The notes under the pieces are model-generated. The model was given only the letters and a program-made list of their open reading frames with translations. It ran no database searches and was not told where the DNA came from. A stretch of DNA of 54,308 bases from Clostridia bacterium. GTDB lineage: Bacteria; Bacillota; Clostridia; Oscillospirales; Butyricicoccaceae. Each line of letters opens with the position of its first letter. Positions within the stretch are counted from its first letter, which is position 1. A program made the position numbers and the translations under genes. Location: contig JAJPXP010000003.1 of NCBI GenBank assembly GCA_021205365.1, positions 1 through 54,308 of the forward strand, in the 5' to 3' direction. This document shows positions 44,749 through 51,255 of the stretch, piece by piece.

Positions 44749-45729
44749 TTAGAGATAATTTTTAAGAGTATTCATACGAGAAGTTAAATCTGGATGTATA
44801 ACCTTCGCTGTTACTCTAGAACTTACCGAGTTTTTATAATCCTCCGTTATTCTCTCAAACTCTCGCACAAATGCTTTAATTTCAGTTTTTGATACATGTA
44901 GCAACTTTAAATAGTAACATATAAGAATAACGTAATCCCCTATGGACTTAAAATTCACATAAGGTAGGCCAAATTCCTGCTGTAAACAACGTTTCATTGG
45001 TCTAGTAGGATCGATATTTCTAAATCGAGTGTCAAATACTACCGAATTGTGCGCAATAGCATTTCTCAAGTCTTTAATAGTATAAATATATTTGAAAACA
45101 AGTTGTCTATCTGTATCACTTGAAACATTAATGCCAATTCTTCGAGAAATATCATCCCTAACATTGTAAGTTAAGCAAGAAAGCAAATATCCAAAGTCTC
45201 CCATTGTCATGATTTCAAAAAGAGCCCAAATGGGAACCCCTGAACATCCTGTACTGTCATAGAAATGAGTGATCTGGGGATTGTTAGTTCTATATGCTTT
45301 CGCAAGGCTAGACTGTATTGAATTTTGAAGATTTAACTTATTTTGCTGTAGTTTCTTTCTCTGTTCCGAAGTATAATCCATAGGCGCATTGTTATAACTG
45401 CCAACTACCTTATCATACATATCTTGGATATTTTCTGAGTTTGTATTTACCAAGATACTTTCTAACGCAATGTTTTTTACTGCAGTTTCAATGAACATTA
45501 CCTTTTCATAGAACAACGCCTTTAATTTTGAATCATATTGAATCGTAGCGTAGACTTCATTATATGTTGTAAATGGTAATCTATTGCGCGAATTTTGAAA
45601 AAATCTATACCCTTTATAACCATGAAAATAGCCAGTATTCATTAACTGTCGTTTTTGTGTACTTCCGGTAATGCTAATCCCCGTATTTCTAAGGTGTCGC
45701 ATCAAGCCGTCCGTTGTCTTGAACCCCAT
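44749..45729 (-). CDS. Abi_2/AbiF-like abortive-infection protein with HEPN motif
   Basis: 326 residues. Abi_2 (AbiD/AbiF) proteins abort phage infection, and the family belongs to the HEPN superfamily of RNases. The HEPN motif R-x4-H is present as RNAIAH (Arg222, His227). Other family features: the RHLRNTGISI opening, YFHGYKGYRF, and the PIWALFEIMTMGDFGYLLSCL block in the middle. I chose the ATG at 45729 because GGAGG lies 6 bp before it; an ATG 12 bp further upstream contains that site itself. Composition is more AT-rich than the core genes. It is the gene nearest the attachment site, where satellites often carry defence cargo, and it has its own promoter. Confidence 0.85.
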   Translation of the reverse strand: MGFKTTDGLMRHLRNTGISITGSTQKRQLMNTGYFHGYKGYRFFQNSRNRLPFTTYNEVYATIQYDSKLKALFYEKVMFIETAVKNIALESILVNTNSENIQDMYDKVVGSYNNAPMDYTSEQRKKLQQNKLNLQNSIQSSLAKAYRTNNPQITHFYDSTGCSGVPIWALFEIMTMGDFGYLLSCLTYNVRDDISRRIGINVSSDTDRQLVFKYIYTIKDLRNAIAHNSVVFDTRFRNIDPTRPMKRCLQQEFGLPYVNFKSIGDYVILICYYLKLLHVSKTEIKAFVREFERITEDYKNSVSSRVTAKVIHPDLTSRMNTLKNYL

Positions 45730-45754
45730 GGCAACCTCCATTCTGTTTTATATA

Positions 45755-45783
45755 ATTATACTACATTTTCCTTTTGAAAACAA
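45755..45783 (-). promoter_or_regulatory. Promoter of the Abi_2 gene
   Basis: On the minus strand TTGTTT (45783-45778), 17 bp, TATAAT (45760-45755). Confidence 0.75.
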
Positions 45784-45920
45784 GTTTATAGCTAAGTTGA
45801 TAATCGCTCACGGTTATATTTTTTTAAATTATATAATATATTTCTTATAATTTCTTTACTCTCAGATGCCCTGTATTGCGTTTTAGATGCTCAACATGAA
45901 ATTACGCCATGAACGGGAGA

Positions 45921-45963
45921 AACGCGCAGGAAGGCGCGTTGACGCTCGAAAGAACACATGTTC
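45921..45963. repeat. Two hairpins leading into the palindrome array
   Basis: AACGCGC pairs with GCGCGTT at 45921-45940, and GAACA pairs with TGTTC at 45952-45963. Confidence 0.55.
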
Positions 45964-45995
45964 TGGTTGAAAGCACAGCAGGCGGGAGGAGTAAA

Positions 45996-46174
45996 GCTCA
46001 AAATTGAGCCGTCAGATTAGGACACCTAAAATTTTAGGAGTGCTGAAAATTAAGCAGTCCACAATGGCGGGGTGCATAGACGATGGACAAAAATGTCTTT
46101 CGTTCGCTTCCCAAATTTGGGGAGCGAGGTTAGCTCAAAAATGAGCAGGTGCATTCGACTGTCCAAAATTGGAC
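45996..46174. repeat. Array of short palindromes with AAAATT-like centres and differing arms
   Basis: Six or seven palindromes lie within 180 bp: GCTCAAAATTGAGC (45996-46009), CCTAAAATTTTAGG (46025-46038), GCTGAAAATTAAGC (46042-46055, one mismatch), GACAAAAATGTC (46086-46097), a 22-bp one centred on CCCAAATTTGGGG (46105-46126), GCTCAAAAATGAGC (46133-46146) and GTCCAAAATTGGAC (46161-46174). The centre is nearly constant but the outer arms change while staying self-complementary. Centre spacings are 29, 17, 43, 24, 24 and 28 bp. The word GTCAGATT occurs beside the first palindrome (46011) and again after the last (46194). No gene overlaps with support. The function is unknown. Confidence 0.8.
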
Positions 46175-46227
46175 TCTCCTATGACTGGGTATTGTCAGAT
46201 TTGTCAGTCCCTAAAAAGACACAAAAA

Positions 46228-46257
46228 CACCCGTTGGACATGTGTCCGTGCGGGTGT
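46228..46257. repeat. Compound hairpin after the palindrome array
   Basis: CACCCG and CGGGTG arms enclose an inner palindrome GGACATGTGTCC. It could be a terminator or another member of the array with a different centre. Confidence 0.55.
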
Positions 46258-46339
46258 GTATATTATCAGCCCCTGTATTTGTCTGTTCCATGCGGGTATG
46301 GTGTTGGTAGCACCATAGCCAATCCCGCGGAAGTGAGGT

Positions 46340-46609
46340 TCATGTTTGTGGCGCATTCTGGACGAAAAGTGCCCGTACAAGCTCGTTCAGCTCTTTGATT
46401 TCCTCGCTCATCATCCACAGATAGTCAAAGATGATTTCAGTACGCACGACGGTACATCTTCCGACAAGCGCCAGCTCCCAACGAGCATCCTTGTCAAAAT
46501 CAATTTCATTGATTTCGTTGGTCATATCATTGTGGACGAATATGGCACGGTCAACGTACATTCCAAGCCTTGTGCACACGTCGTCAAGTTCGCTAAGTAA
46601 ATAAGACAT
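46340..46609 (-). CDS. Small element protein, unknown
   Basis: 89 residues, acidic and largely helical (SYLLSELDDVCTRLGMYVD, MMSEEIKELNELVRALF). I do not recognise it. AAGGAGA lies 9 nt before the ATG. The size and position suggest an accessory protein of the mobile element. No membrane segment or metal motif is visible. Confidence 0.6.
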   Translation of the reverse strand: MSYLLSELDDVCTRLGMYVDRAIFVHNDMTNEINEIDFDKDARWELALVGRCTVVRTEIIFDYLWMMSEEIKELNELVRALFVQNAPQT

Positions 46610-46729
46610 TTTTAAAATTCTCCTTGTATCCGGCGGGAGATCATGCTAAAATATAAACACAATCTCCCTTGATGGGTAGGTTAATGGCTCTTTCTCGCGC
46701 TTTGGTCGGTGGTTGAGAAAGAGCTTTTC

Positions 46730-47005
46730 TCATGCCAATACAAACCGGCAGGTCGTTGTCTGCTTGGTGTACTCAGCATACAGGTCAGGGCATTCGGCCT
46801 TGAAACGCTTGCTGTCAAAACGGCTGCTGTTGACATTCTTCCAGCTTGCTTTCCAGCCGTTGCCGCAGATGGTTTCCTCTCCACGGTCAACCATGACCCC
46901 TTTGATAGTGTCCTTGATCGCTTCGGCTTCTGCCTGCAATTCTGCAATCATGCTTTGCAGTTCGCGTAACTCAGCTACCTTGCTGTCCAGTTCAATAATG
47001 CTCAT
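46730..47005 (-). CDS. Small phage-type protein, N-terminal coiled coil (YqaJ-neighbour type)
   Basis: 91 residues. The first 45 form a coiled coil (LDSKVAELRELQSMIAELQA), and the second half has a short beta-rich domain with SSRFDSKRFKAECPDLYAEY and a TTTCRF end. Very similar small proteins sit next to YqaJ-type nucleases and single-strand annealing proteins in Firmicute phages; none is present here. GGAGG precedes the ATG by 8 bp. Role unknown, perhaps DNA-recombination related. A 10-bp hairpin with T-rich end (46687-46724) follows on the other side. Confidence 0.7.
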   Translation of the reverse strand: MSIIELDSKVAELRELQSMIAELQAEAEAIKDTIKGVMVDRGEETICGNGWKASWKNVNSSRFDSKRFKAECPDLYAEYTKQTTTCRFVLA

Positions 47006-47189
47006 GTTATGTACCTCCTGTGTGTATTATGGAACTGTGGGCTGCCCTCCAAGCATCTTCCTGACTATTGCTTTCGCTCACTCGGTATATGGCTTGAAGT
47101 ATCGGACGCTTTCGGCCTTGACGGCTTGGTTACCGCTTCTTCCGGCTGCCCTGTGTTCCCTTGCCGTGATTATAGTATACTATACTTGT

Positions 47190-47264
47190 GCAAATATATC
47201 TATTGGCAAATCAAACATATTTACGCAAATATATTTGTGTATATTTTATACTTGCGCAAATATA
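47190..47264 (+). promoter_or_regulatory. Direct-repeat operator of the ribbon-helix-helix gene
   Basis: GCAAATATA occurs at 47190, 47225 and 47256, with a partial copy (GCAAATCAA) at 47206; steps are about 16, 19 and 31 bp. The copy at 47225 extends to the palindrome GCAAATATATTTGT. The last copy overlaps the promoter -35. This suits a repressor of ribbon-helix-helix type. Confidence 0.6.
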
Positions 47265-47280
47265 CAAATTCGTGTATAAT
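47252..47280 (+). promoter_or_regulatory. Promoter of the ribbon-helix-helix gene
   Basis: TTGCGC (47252-47257), 17 bp, TATAAT (47275-47280). Confidence 0.75.
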
Positions 47281-47305
47281 GTGTATCATAGAGGAGGTGT
47301 GTTCC

Positions 47306-47515
47306 ATGAGTAAAGCTCCCAAAGTAAGCAAAGCACAGCAACGCGCTACGAATAAATACATTGCCAAAGCATATGACCGCGTAAACCTAACACTCCCAAA
47401 AGGACGTAAGGACGAAGTGAAATCCCATGCAGAGCGGCGTGGTGAAAGCTTGAATGGGTTTATTCAGCGTGCAATAGATGAAACCATACAGCGGGACAAT
47501 TTACCCCGCCAGTGA
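47306..47515 (+). CDS. Ribbon-helix-helix (Arc/MetJ-type) DNA-binding protein
   Basis: 69 residues. After a basic N-terminal arm (KAPKVSKAQQRATNKYIAK) come the strand DRVNLTLPKG and two helices with the sequence EVKSHAERRGESLNGFIQRAIDE, the ribbon-helix-helix pattern. Such proteins act as plasmid copy or partition regulators, or as antitoxins. GAGGAGG precedes the ATG at 47306. It is divergent from the main leftward genes, has an array of direct repeats over its promoter and heads a two-gene unit with a zinc-ribbon protein. A toxin partner is not evident. Confidence 0.8.
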   Translation: MSKAPKVSKAQQRATNKYIAKAYDRVNLTLPKGRKDEVKSHAERRGESLNGFIQRAIDETIQRDNLPRQ

Positions 47516-47530
47516 TAGGGAGGAATAACA

Positions 47531-47764
47531 ATGCCAATTAAACATTCTGGTAATCATGTATGCGAAAACTGCGGAAAATTGTTTGAATGGAAGCATTTCG
47601 AGCTGAGCTGCCAACGTCTTACCTCGTCAAGTTATACCGTAGAAACAATTCCAAGCGGTACATTAGTTCATGCCTTTGTGTCGAACCATAAGGGGGGATA
47701 CAATGTTTCTGTAAATTGTCCGTACTGTAATGAAGATAACTTTTTCACATTTGACGAAGATTAA
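47531..47764 (+). CDS. Small zinc-ribbon-like protein
   Basis: 77 residues with two C-x2-C pairs, CENC near residues 11-14 and CPYC near 64-67, that could bind one zinc. The rest has no family I know. GGGAGG precedes the ATG, 15 bp after the ribbon-helix-helix stop, so the two are co-transcribed. Acidic C-terminus (FFTFDED). It may be a regulator or partner of its neighbour. Confidence 0.65.
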   Translation: MPIKHSGNHVCENCGKLFEWKHFELSCQRLTSSSYTVETIPSGTLVHAFVSNHKGGYNVSVNCPYCNEDNFFTFDED

Positions 47765-47799
47765 TTGTCTAAGTAATGAAGCTCGCTATAAACCTACGC

Positions 47800-47830
47800 A
47801 GAGCAGACCCACAGTGGCCTGCTCTTTTCT
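47800..47830 (+). terminator. Terminator after the zinc-ribbon gene
   Basis: AGAGCAG (47800-47806) pairs with CTGCTCT (47819-47825), then a T run. Confidence 0.75.
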
Positions 47831-47931
47831 TGTGTGTAAACAGTTGTGCCCTTTTTTAGGGCCTCTAAAATCTCTAAATGATCGCATTTTTTAGGGTGTT
47901 AGAAATGTTACCACCATCCCGCTACACACGG

Positions 47932-48030
47932 CGATTTCTCTCTGTTCGCTCTCTGTTCAAGGCCCGATTTCTCGGAGTTCGCTCGGAGTTCAACCTCTAG
48001 TTTTCTCTAGCTTCGCTCGGGCTTCATTGC
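47932..48030 (-). repeat. 33-bp tandem imperfect repeats built of 11-mers
   Basis: Three units start near 47932, 47965 and 48000. On the minus strand each contains two copies of an 11-mer GAAnnnnGAGm, for example GAACTCCGAGC then GAACTCCGAGA, followed by AATCG in two of the units. The third unit spans the end of the adjacent gene. A separate GCCCT-TTTTT-AGGGC hairpin lies at 47847-47861. Confidence 0.65.
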
Positions 48031-48663
48031 TTTCCGCGAGATATTTGAGCAGTACGCCGTGTGAAGGTCAGCGCTGCACGGTAAGGGGTGGTATCCCCCA
48101 TTTTCATTCTCTGTCTGCCAAACATAAAGACTGTCCCGTAAATCCTTTAGAGTAATGCATTCATTCAGCAATAGCGGGTGTCTGCTGGTCAACACACTAC
48201 GTATAGTTTGGGTGTCATACTTGGAATGAAACATAATGCACTGAAACCGCATGTTCTCCAATGCCTGCAAGATTCTCAATTTGTCACGAAATCCCTGACG
48301 GCAAACTCTTTCATCCAAAAGAAAGTTCATGTAATCAAACGGATAATTCAACGCTATGCCATGTTTTGTGGCAAATCGTTCCATCCGGTATTGAATCTCT
48401 ATGTATCCGCCCTTCGTGCTGTTCTGTATACCGCGATACAGGGGAACTTTCCCACACGTCCGGCAAAGCAGCCTGTGACCGCAGAGGTACAGCCGTTGAA
48501 ACCTTCGGCTGCACACAGGACATACAAGAAAGTACCGCGTGCCAAAGCCCGTCTTTTGCGGTGAAAGCGTCAGCGCATGTGCCGTATCCGTCTTGTACGT
48601 CACCTGTTCGCAGACCTCTGGCAGATACTTTTTGACATCAGATGCATTAATAGATAGAATCAT
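48007..48663 (-). CDS. Zinc-finger-like element protein, unknown
   Basis: 218 residues. A four-cysteine cluster CPVCSRRFQRLYL...CGHRLLCRTC (about 48-70) is like the zinc modules seen in many uncharacterised Firmicute phage and ICE proteins. The rest is helical. It ends at a TAG that lies inside a 33-bp repeat; the same frame continues open for 32 codons after it, with two similar peptide repeats (ELRANSEKSG and EQRANREKSP). So the protein may be truncated from a longer form. AAGGGAA precedes the ATG closely. Function unknown. Confidence 0.65.
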   Translation of the reverse strand: MILSINASDVKKYLPEVCEQVTYKTDTAHALTLSPQKTGFGTRYFLVCPVCSRRFQRLYLCGHRLLCRTCGKVPLYRGIQNSTKGGYIEIQYRMERFATKHGIALNYPFDYMNFLLDERVCRQGFRDKLRILQALENMRFQCIMFHSKYDTQTIRSVLTSRHPLLLNECITLKDLRDSLYVWQTENENGGYHPLPCSADLHTAYCSNISRKAMKPERS

Positions 48664-48718
48664 ATCTTTTCCCTTCGCTGTATTAGAGACCCTAAATACT
48701 AAGCTGCTGTCAGCCCTG

Positions 48719-49135
48719 TCATTTCAAAGCTCTCTTGTACTTGCTCACCATATGCCGACAGCTTGCGCCCTTAATGCCCAACTGCTGGCCGATTCTGTCC
48801 CACGACATTCCATCCAGAGATCGGAACCTGAGTACGGTTGAAACCCGCATATCTAATGGAGTGCCGTCACTTAACAGGCTCAATGGATTATAAATCTTAT
48901 TGATTAAATTATTCATGGCAAGCCAATTCCTGTTGATCTTTCTTTGTATCTCGTCTTTCGTGGCTACCAGATCAAGCACGCGGTCACTGTGTCCGCCCCT
49001 ACCTGCTCGGCTGTTAGTGATATTATACGATGACACTATAGACCGTTGCTGCAGCTCCGCCAGATGATGCCGTAGCTGCTCCGTTTCTTTGGACAATGTT
49101 TCAAGTTGTTCGAACTCTTCTCTTGTTATCGCCAT
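48719..49135 (-). CDS. Sigma-region-4-like phage regulatory protein
   Basis: 138 residues. The N-terminal half is a coiled coil (EEFEQLETLSKETEQLRHHL). The C-terminal third has the helix-turn-helix STVLRFRSLDGMSWDRIGQQLGI, similar to sigma-70 region 4 and to DUF1492-type phage late regulators. It probably binds DNA and may control the leftward operon or a helper phage. AAAGGAT precedes the ATG. Confidence 0.7.
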   Translation of the reverse strand: MAITREEFEQLETLSKETEQLRHHLAELQQRSIVSSYNITNSRAGRGGHSDRVLDLVATKDEIQRKINRNWLAMNNLINKIYNPLSLLSDGTPLDMRVSTVLRFRSLDGMSWDRIGQQLGIKGASCRHMVSKYKRALK

Positions 49136-49239
49136 TGCAAGCCATCCTTTCCGGTGATATAATCAAATAACGCAAGATCATCCAGAAAAGACGGAAGCCG
49201 CCCGGCGGGAGCATGTACCCCTGTCGGACGGTTTTCTAT

Positions 49240-49362
49240 TTACATTCCGTAGTCGCTTAGTATGCTGTCGTAGATTGCAGCAAGATCCCTGCAATCATCA
49301 ATCCGGTTCAGCAGGTGCGCGATTATCGCCCGCCACTGTTCCGCGGTAAATTCGCAATCCAT
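49240..49362 (-). CDS. 40-residue protein overlapping its neighbour
   Basis: A frame of 40 codons from ATG 49362 to TAA 49240, in another frame than the upstream gene, whose last 65 bp it overlaps. The residues (MDCEFTAEQWRAIIAHLLNR then IDDCRDLAAIYDSIL) look like two amphipathic helices, more protein-like than chance. GAAGGGGA lies just before the ATG. It fills an otherwise empty gap between two element genes. It could be a separate small protein, or the original C-terminus of the upstream gene joined by frameshift. Confidence 0.45.
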   Translation of the reverse strand: MDCEFTAEQWRAIIAHLLNRIDDCRDLAAIYDSILSDYGM

Positions 49363-49573
49363 TCCCCTTCAGCTCCTTTATGTAATCTTCGGCCGGCTTT
49401 CCTTCATCGTAGAATGCTGCCAGCGTGTGGGCGTATAGCACCTGCAGCGTTTCAATATCGTCAATGTACGGCACCAATTCCACAATGGCTACGCGCAGGT
49501 CGTGAATGAGTTTGATTTGCTTGTTGTGTATCCGCTGCCGGAGCTGGTTCTGCTCAGTTTCTTTTGCTTGCAT
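49298..49573 (-). CDS. Small helical element protein, unknown
   Basis: 91 residues, mostly helical (QLRQRIHNKQIKLIHDLRVA, DDIETLQVLYAHTLAAFYDE). I do not recognise it, though the D-I-E-T-L-Q-x-L-Y pattern is common in small phage proteins. I chose the ATG at 49573, 7 bp after AAAGGAGA, over one 27 bp upstream. The C-terminal 20 residues are less ordered and overlap the 40-residue frame. It is 14 bp after the J-domain gene. Confidence 0.6.
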   Translation of the reverse strand: MQAKETEQNQLRQRIHNKQIKLIHDLRVAIVELVPYIDDIETLQVLYAHTLAAFYDEGKPAEDYIKELKGNGLRIYRGTVAGDNRAPAEPD

Positions 49574-49587
49574 GGCGTTTTCTCCTT

Positions 49588-50391
49588 TCATAGTCCCCAT
49601 TCAGATTTCAGACTGTTCAACAACTGCATTTCCTTGGTTGTATCTCTGTCACGGTTCAAGTCTGGATGGAATTTCTTTGACAGGACTTTGTAGAACTCAC
49701 GCAGCATACCGCGTTGCTCATTGGTGTAGGTACTGCATTGATGATCGGTGTAACTACTGAAATCCTCATAACTGTAGTTACTCTGAAATGAATCATCGTA
49801 CCTACTATTATTTTGCTGGTGTTCCAGTTGTCGCAGGTATTCCGGGTTTCGCAGCTCACCAAATACATCATAGCAGCGGTCATATTCTGTGCCGTCAACG
49901 CCGAGCCGGGAACAAAAAGCGTCGCGGTTCAGAATATGTGCTTTGATTATATTGTTTTGTCGTTGTACCTCCCGCCCCTCCTCGCTTTGTTGAAACTCGA
50001 TCATAATACGTTCCTGAAGCGGCTTTATCTTGTCATAGATCAAGTCATACAGCGTTTCGGTATCTGTTGAGAGCTTTTCTGCAGCATTGGCAAGACGCGA
50101 ATCTGAAATGCAATCATACAGGCAATCTTCAGCCAGCTCATACCATGACACAGTAGCCACACTGAATTGCTGCTTTTTTACTTTGCGGCCCTCACGATAG
50201 CTGCGGTGTATGCTGATCCGGTATGCTTCCTTGTGTGGTCGCTCAAACTGTCCGCCGGTATATTGGTAGTGCCAGCTGATAGGCTGTGGGACGCCCCTGA
50301 TTGCAAATGACATAGGATATGCTTCCAGCTCCTTATATGCGCCGTTCCGGTTTGGCTTTTTCAGCTGTATTTGCTGTATTACGCAAAACAT
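49588..50391 (-). CDS. Element protein with C-terminal J-domain-like segment
   Basis: 267 residues. The last 38 hold LREFYKVLSKKFHPDLNRD, with the invariant HPD (242-244) of J-domains and the preceding basic helix II; helices I and IV are short or missing. J-domains stimulate Hsp70 (DnaK) ATPase. The first 120 residues include a beta-rich segment (RISIHRSYREGRKVKKQQFS), and a low-complexity linker of Ser, Tyr, Asp and Gln lies near 195-225. So the element may recruit the host DnaK, as some phage replication systems do. AGGAG precedes the ATG by 6 bp. Confidence 0.7.
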   Translation of the reverse strand: MFCVIQQIQLKKPNRNGAYKELEAYPMSFAIRGVPQPISWHYQYTGGQFERPHKEAYRISIHRSYREGRKVKKQQFSVATVSWYELAEDCLYDCISDSRLANAAEKLSTDTETLYDLIYDKIKPLQERIMIEFQQSEEGREVQRQNNIIKAHILNRDAFCSRLGVDGTEYDRCYDVFGELRNPEYLRQLEHQQNNSRYDDSFQSNYSYEDFSSYTDHQCSTYTNEQRGMLREFYKVLSKKFHPDLNRDRDTTKEMQLLNSLKSEWGL

Positions 50392-50475
50392 GATGAACTC
50401 CTAACTTTTTGTCTTGGTTTATTGGTCTCAGAAAGCAGAATAGGGTTTTTAACCTCAACATTTGTCTACATTCGG

Positions 50476-51075
50476 TCATATTACTCCATTCCTCCTGGCT
50501 GTCTGATATTTCCGGAGAGCTTCCTTTGCTGTGCCCCATGCTTCTTTACACCGGCACACACATTCAAAATAGCTTCGCAGTGCATTCACATCTGAGCAGG
50601 TCTGTGGGAAATTGCAATCACACTGCATATCTGCAGCAAGATCGCCAAAACGGTTGTCTTTGAAACAGCCATCCTTTTTGCGCCATCGCTGTATAGCCCA
50701 GTCATAGAAGCTCACAGGATAGTCAGATTCCTGCAGCATACCCAGCACTTGCATACCGCATTTCAAGAATCGCCGGAGTTCAACTTTTTCCAGCATGTAT
50801 GATATTTCACCGCCCTTGTTGGTATCCGGCACTTTTGGAACACCGTGTGCCCAGTTTGCAAGAACCTTTTCTGGATGCTTGTACGGCTTGGTGTTTCCCC
50901 TCCGTTTGTATATCAAGTCCCGCCCGATAAACATGACCAACTGACAGGTGAAAATAGTATCTGCACCACAGGCAGCCAGCTCAGCCCGCAGCTGCTCTTT
51001 TTCTCCATGGCCAAGTACATACCGGTTAAGTACAGGCTTGCATTTTTCAATTTCTTTTGTGTAATCAATTTGCAT
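50476..51075 (-). CDS. Element protein, unknown
   Basis: 199 residues. No family recognised. Features: WAIQRWRKKDGCFKDNRFGD and several Cys (CDCNFPQTC, FECVCRC) that are not in a clear zinc pattern. It starts at ATG 51075 with AAAGGACG upstream; a longer frame from 51255 would read through an inverted repeat and looks non-coding. It lies downstream of the primase gene with a 180-bp gap. Confidence 0.6.
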   Translation of the reverse strand: MQIDYTKEIEKCKPVLNRYVLGHGEKEQLRAELAACGADTIFTCQLVMFIGRDLIYKRRGNTKPYKHPEKVLANWAHGVPKVPDTNKGGEISYMLEKVELRRFLKCGMQVLGMLQESDYPVSFYDWAIQRWRKKDGCFKDNRFGDLAADMQCDCNFPQTCSDVNALRSYFECVCRCKEAWGTAKEALRKYQTARRNGVI

Positions 51076-51164
51076 ATTTACGTCCTTTCTCGTTCCTGTG
51101 TTATTCCACAGTTTTTGCCTCGAAGTTATACGACAAATACATTCGTTCTGTTCGATAAATCTGT

Positions 51165-51255
51165 GTGTGCAGGCGCGTGTCAGCAAAAATGTATGCTTCA
51201 AAATTCCTATAGGCTTTTCGCGTGTATACATTTTGCCATGCACACACCTGCACAC
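51165..51255. repeat. 32-bp imperfect inverted repeat after the primase gene
   Basis: Arms 51165-51196 and 51224-51255 match at about 26 of 32 positions when one is reversed, sharing GTGTGCAGG and CAAAA-TGTAT. The loop is 27 bp. It lies directly beyond the primase stop and before the next gene; candidate replication origin, terminator or protein site. Confidence 0.65.

Noticed and set aside
45996-46174. CRISPR array
   Set aside because: The palindromes differ from each other, spacers are irregular (17-43 bp), and no cas gene is present.
46072-46398. 108-codon plus-strand frame through the palindrome array
   Set aside because: It reads through the palindromes and a hairpin, has no ribosome binding site and overlaps the end of a better-supported minus-strand gene.
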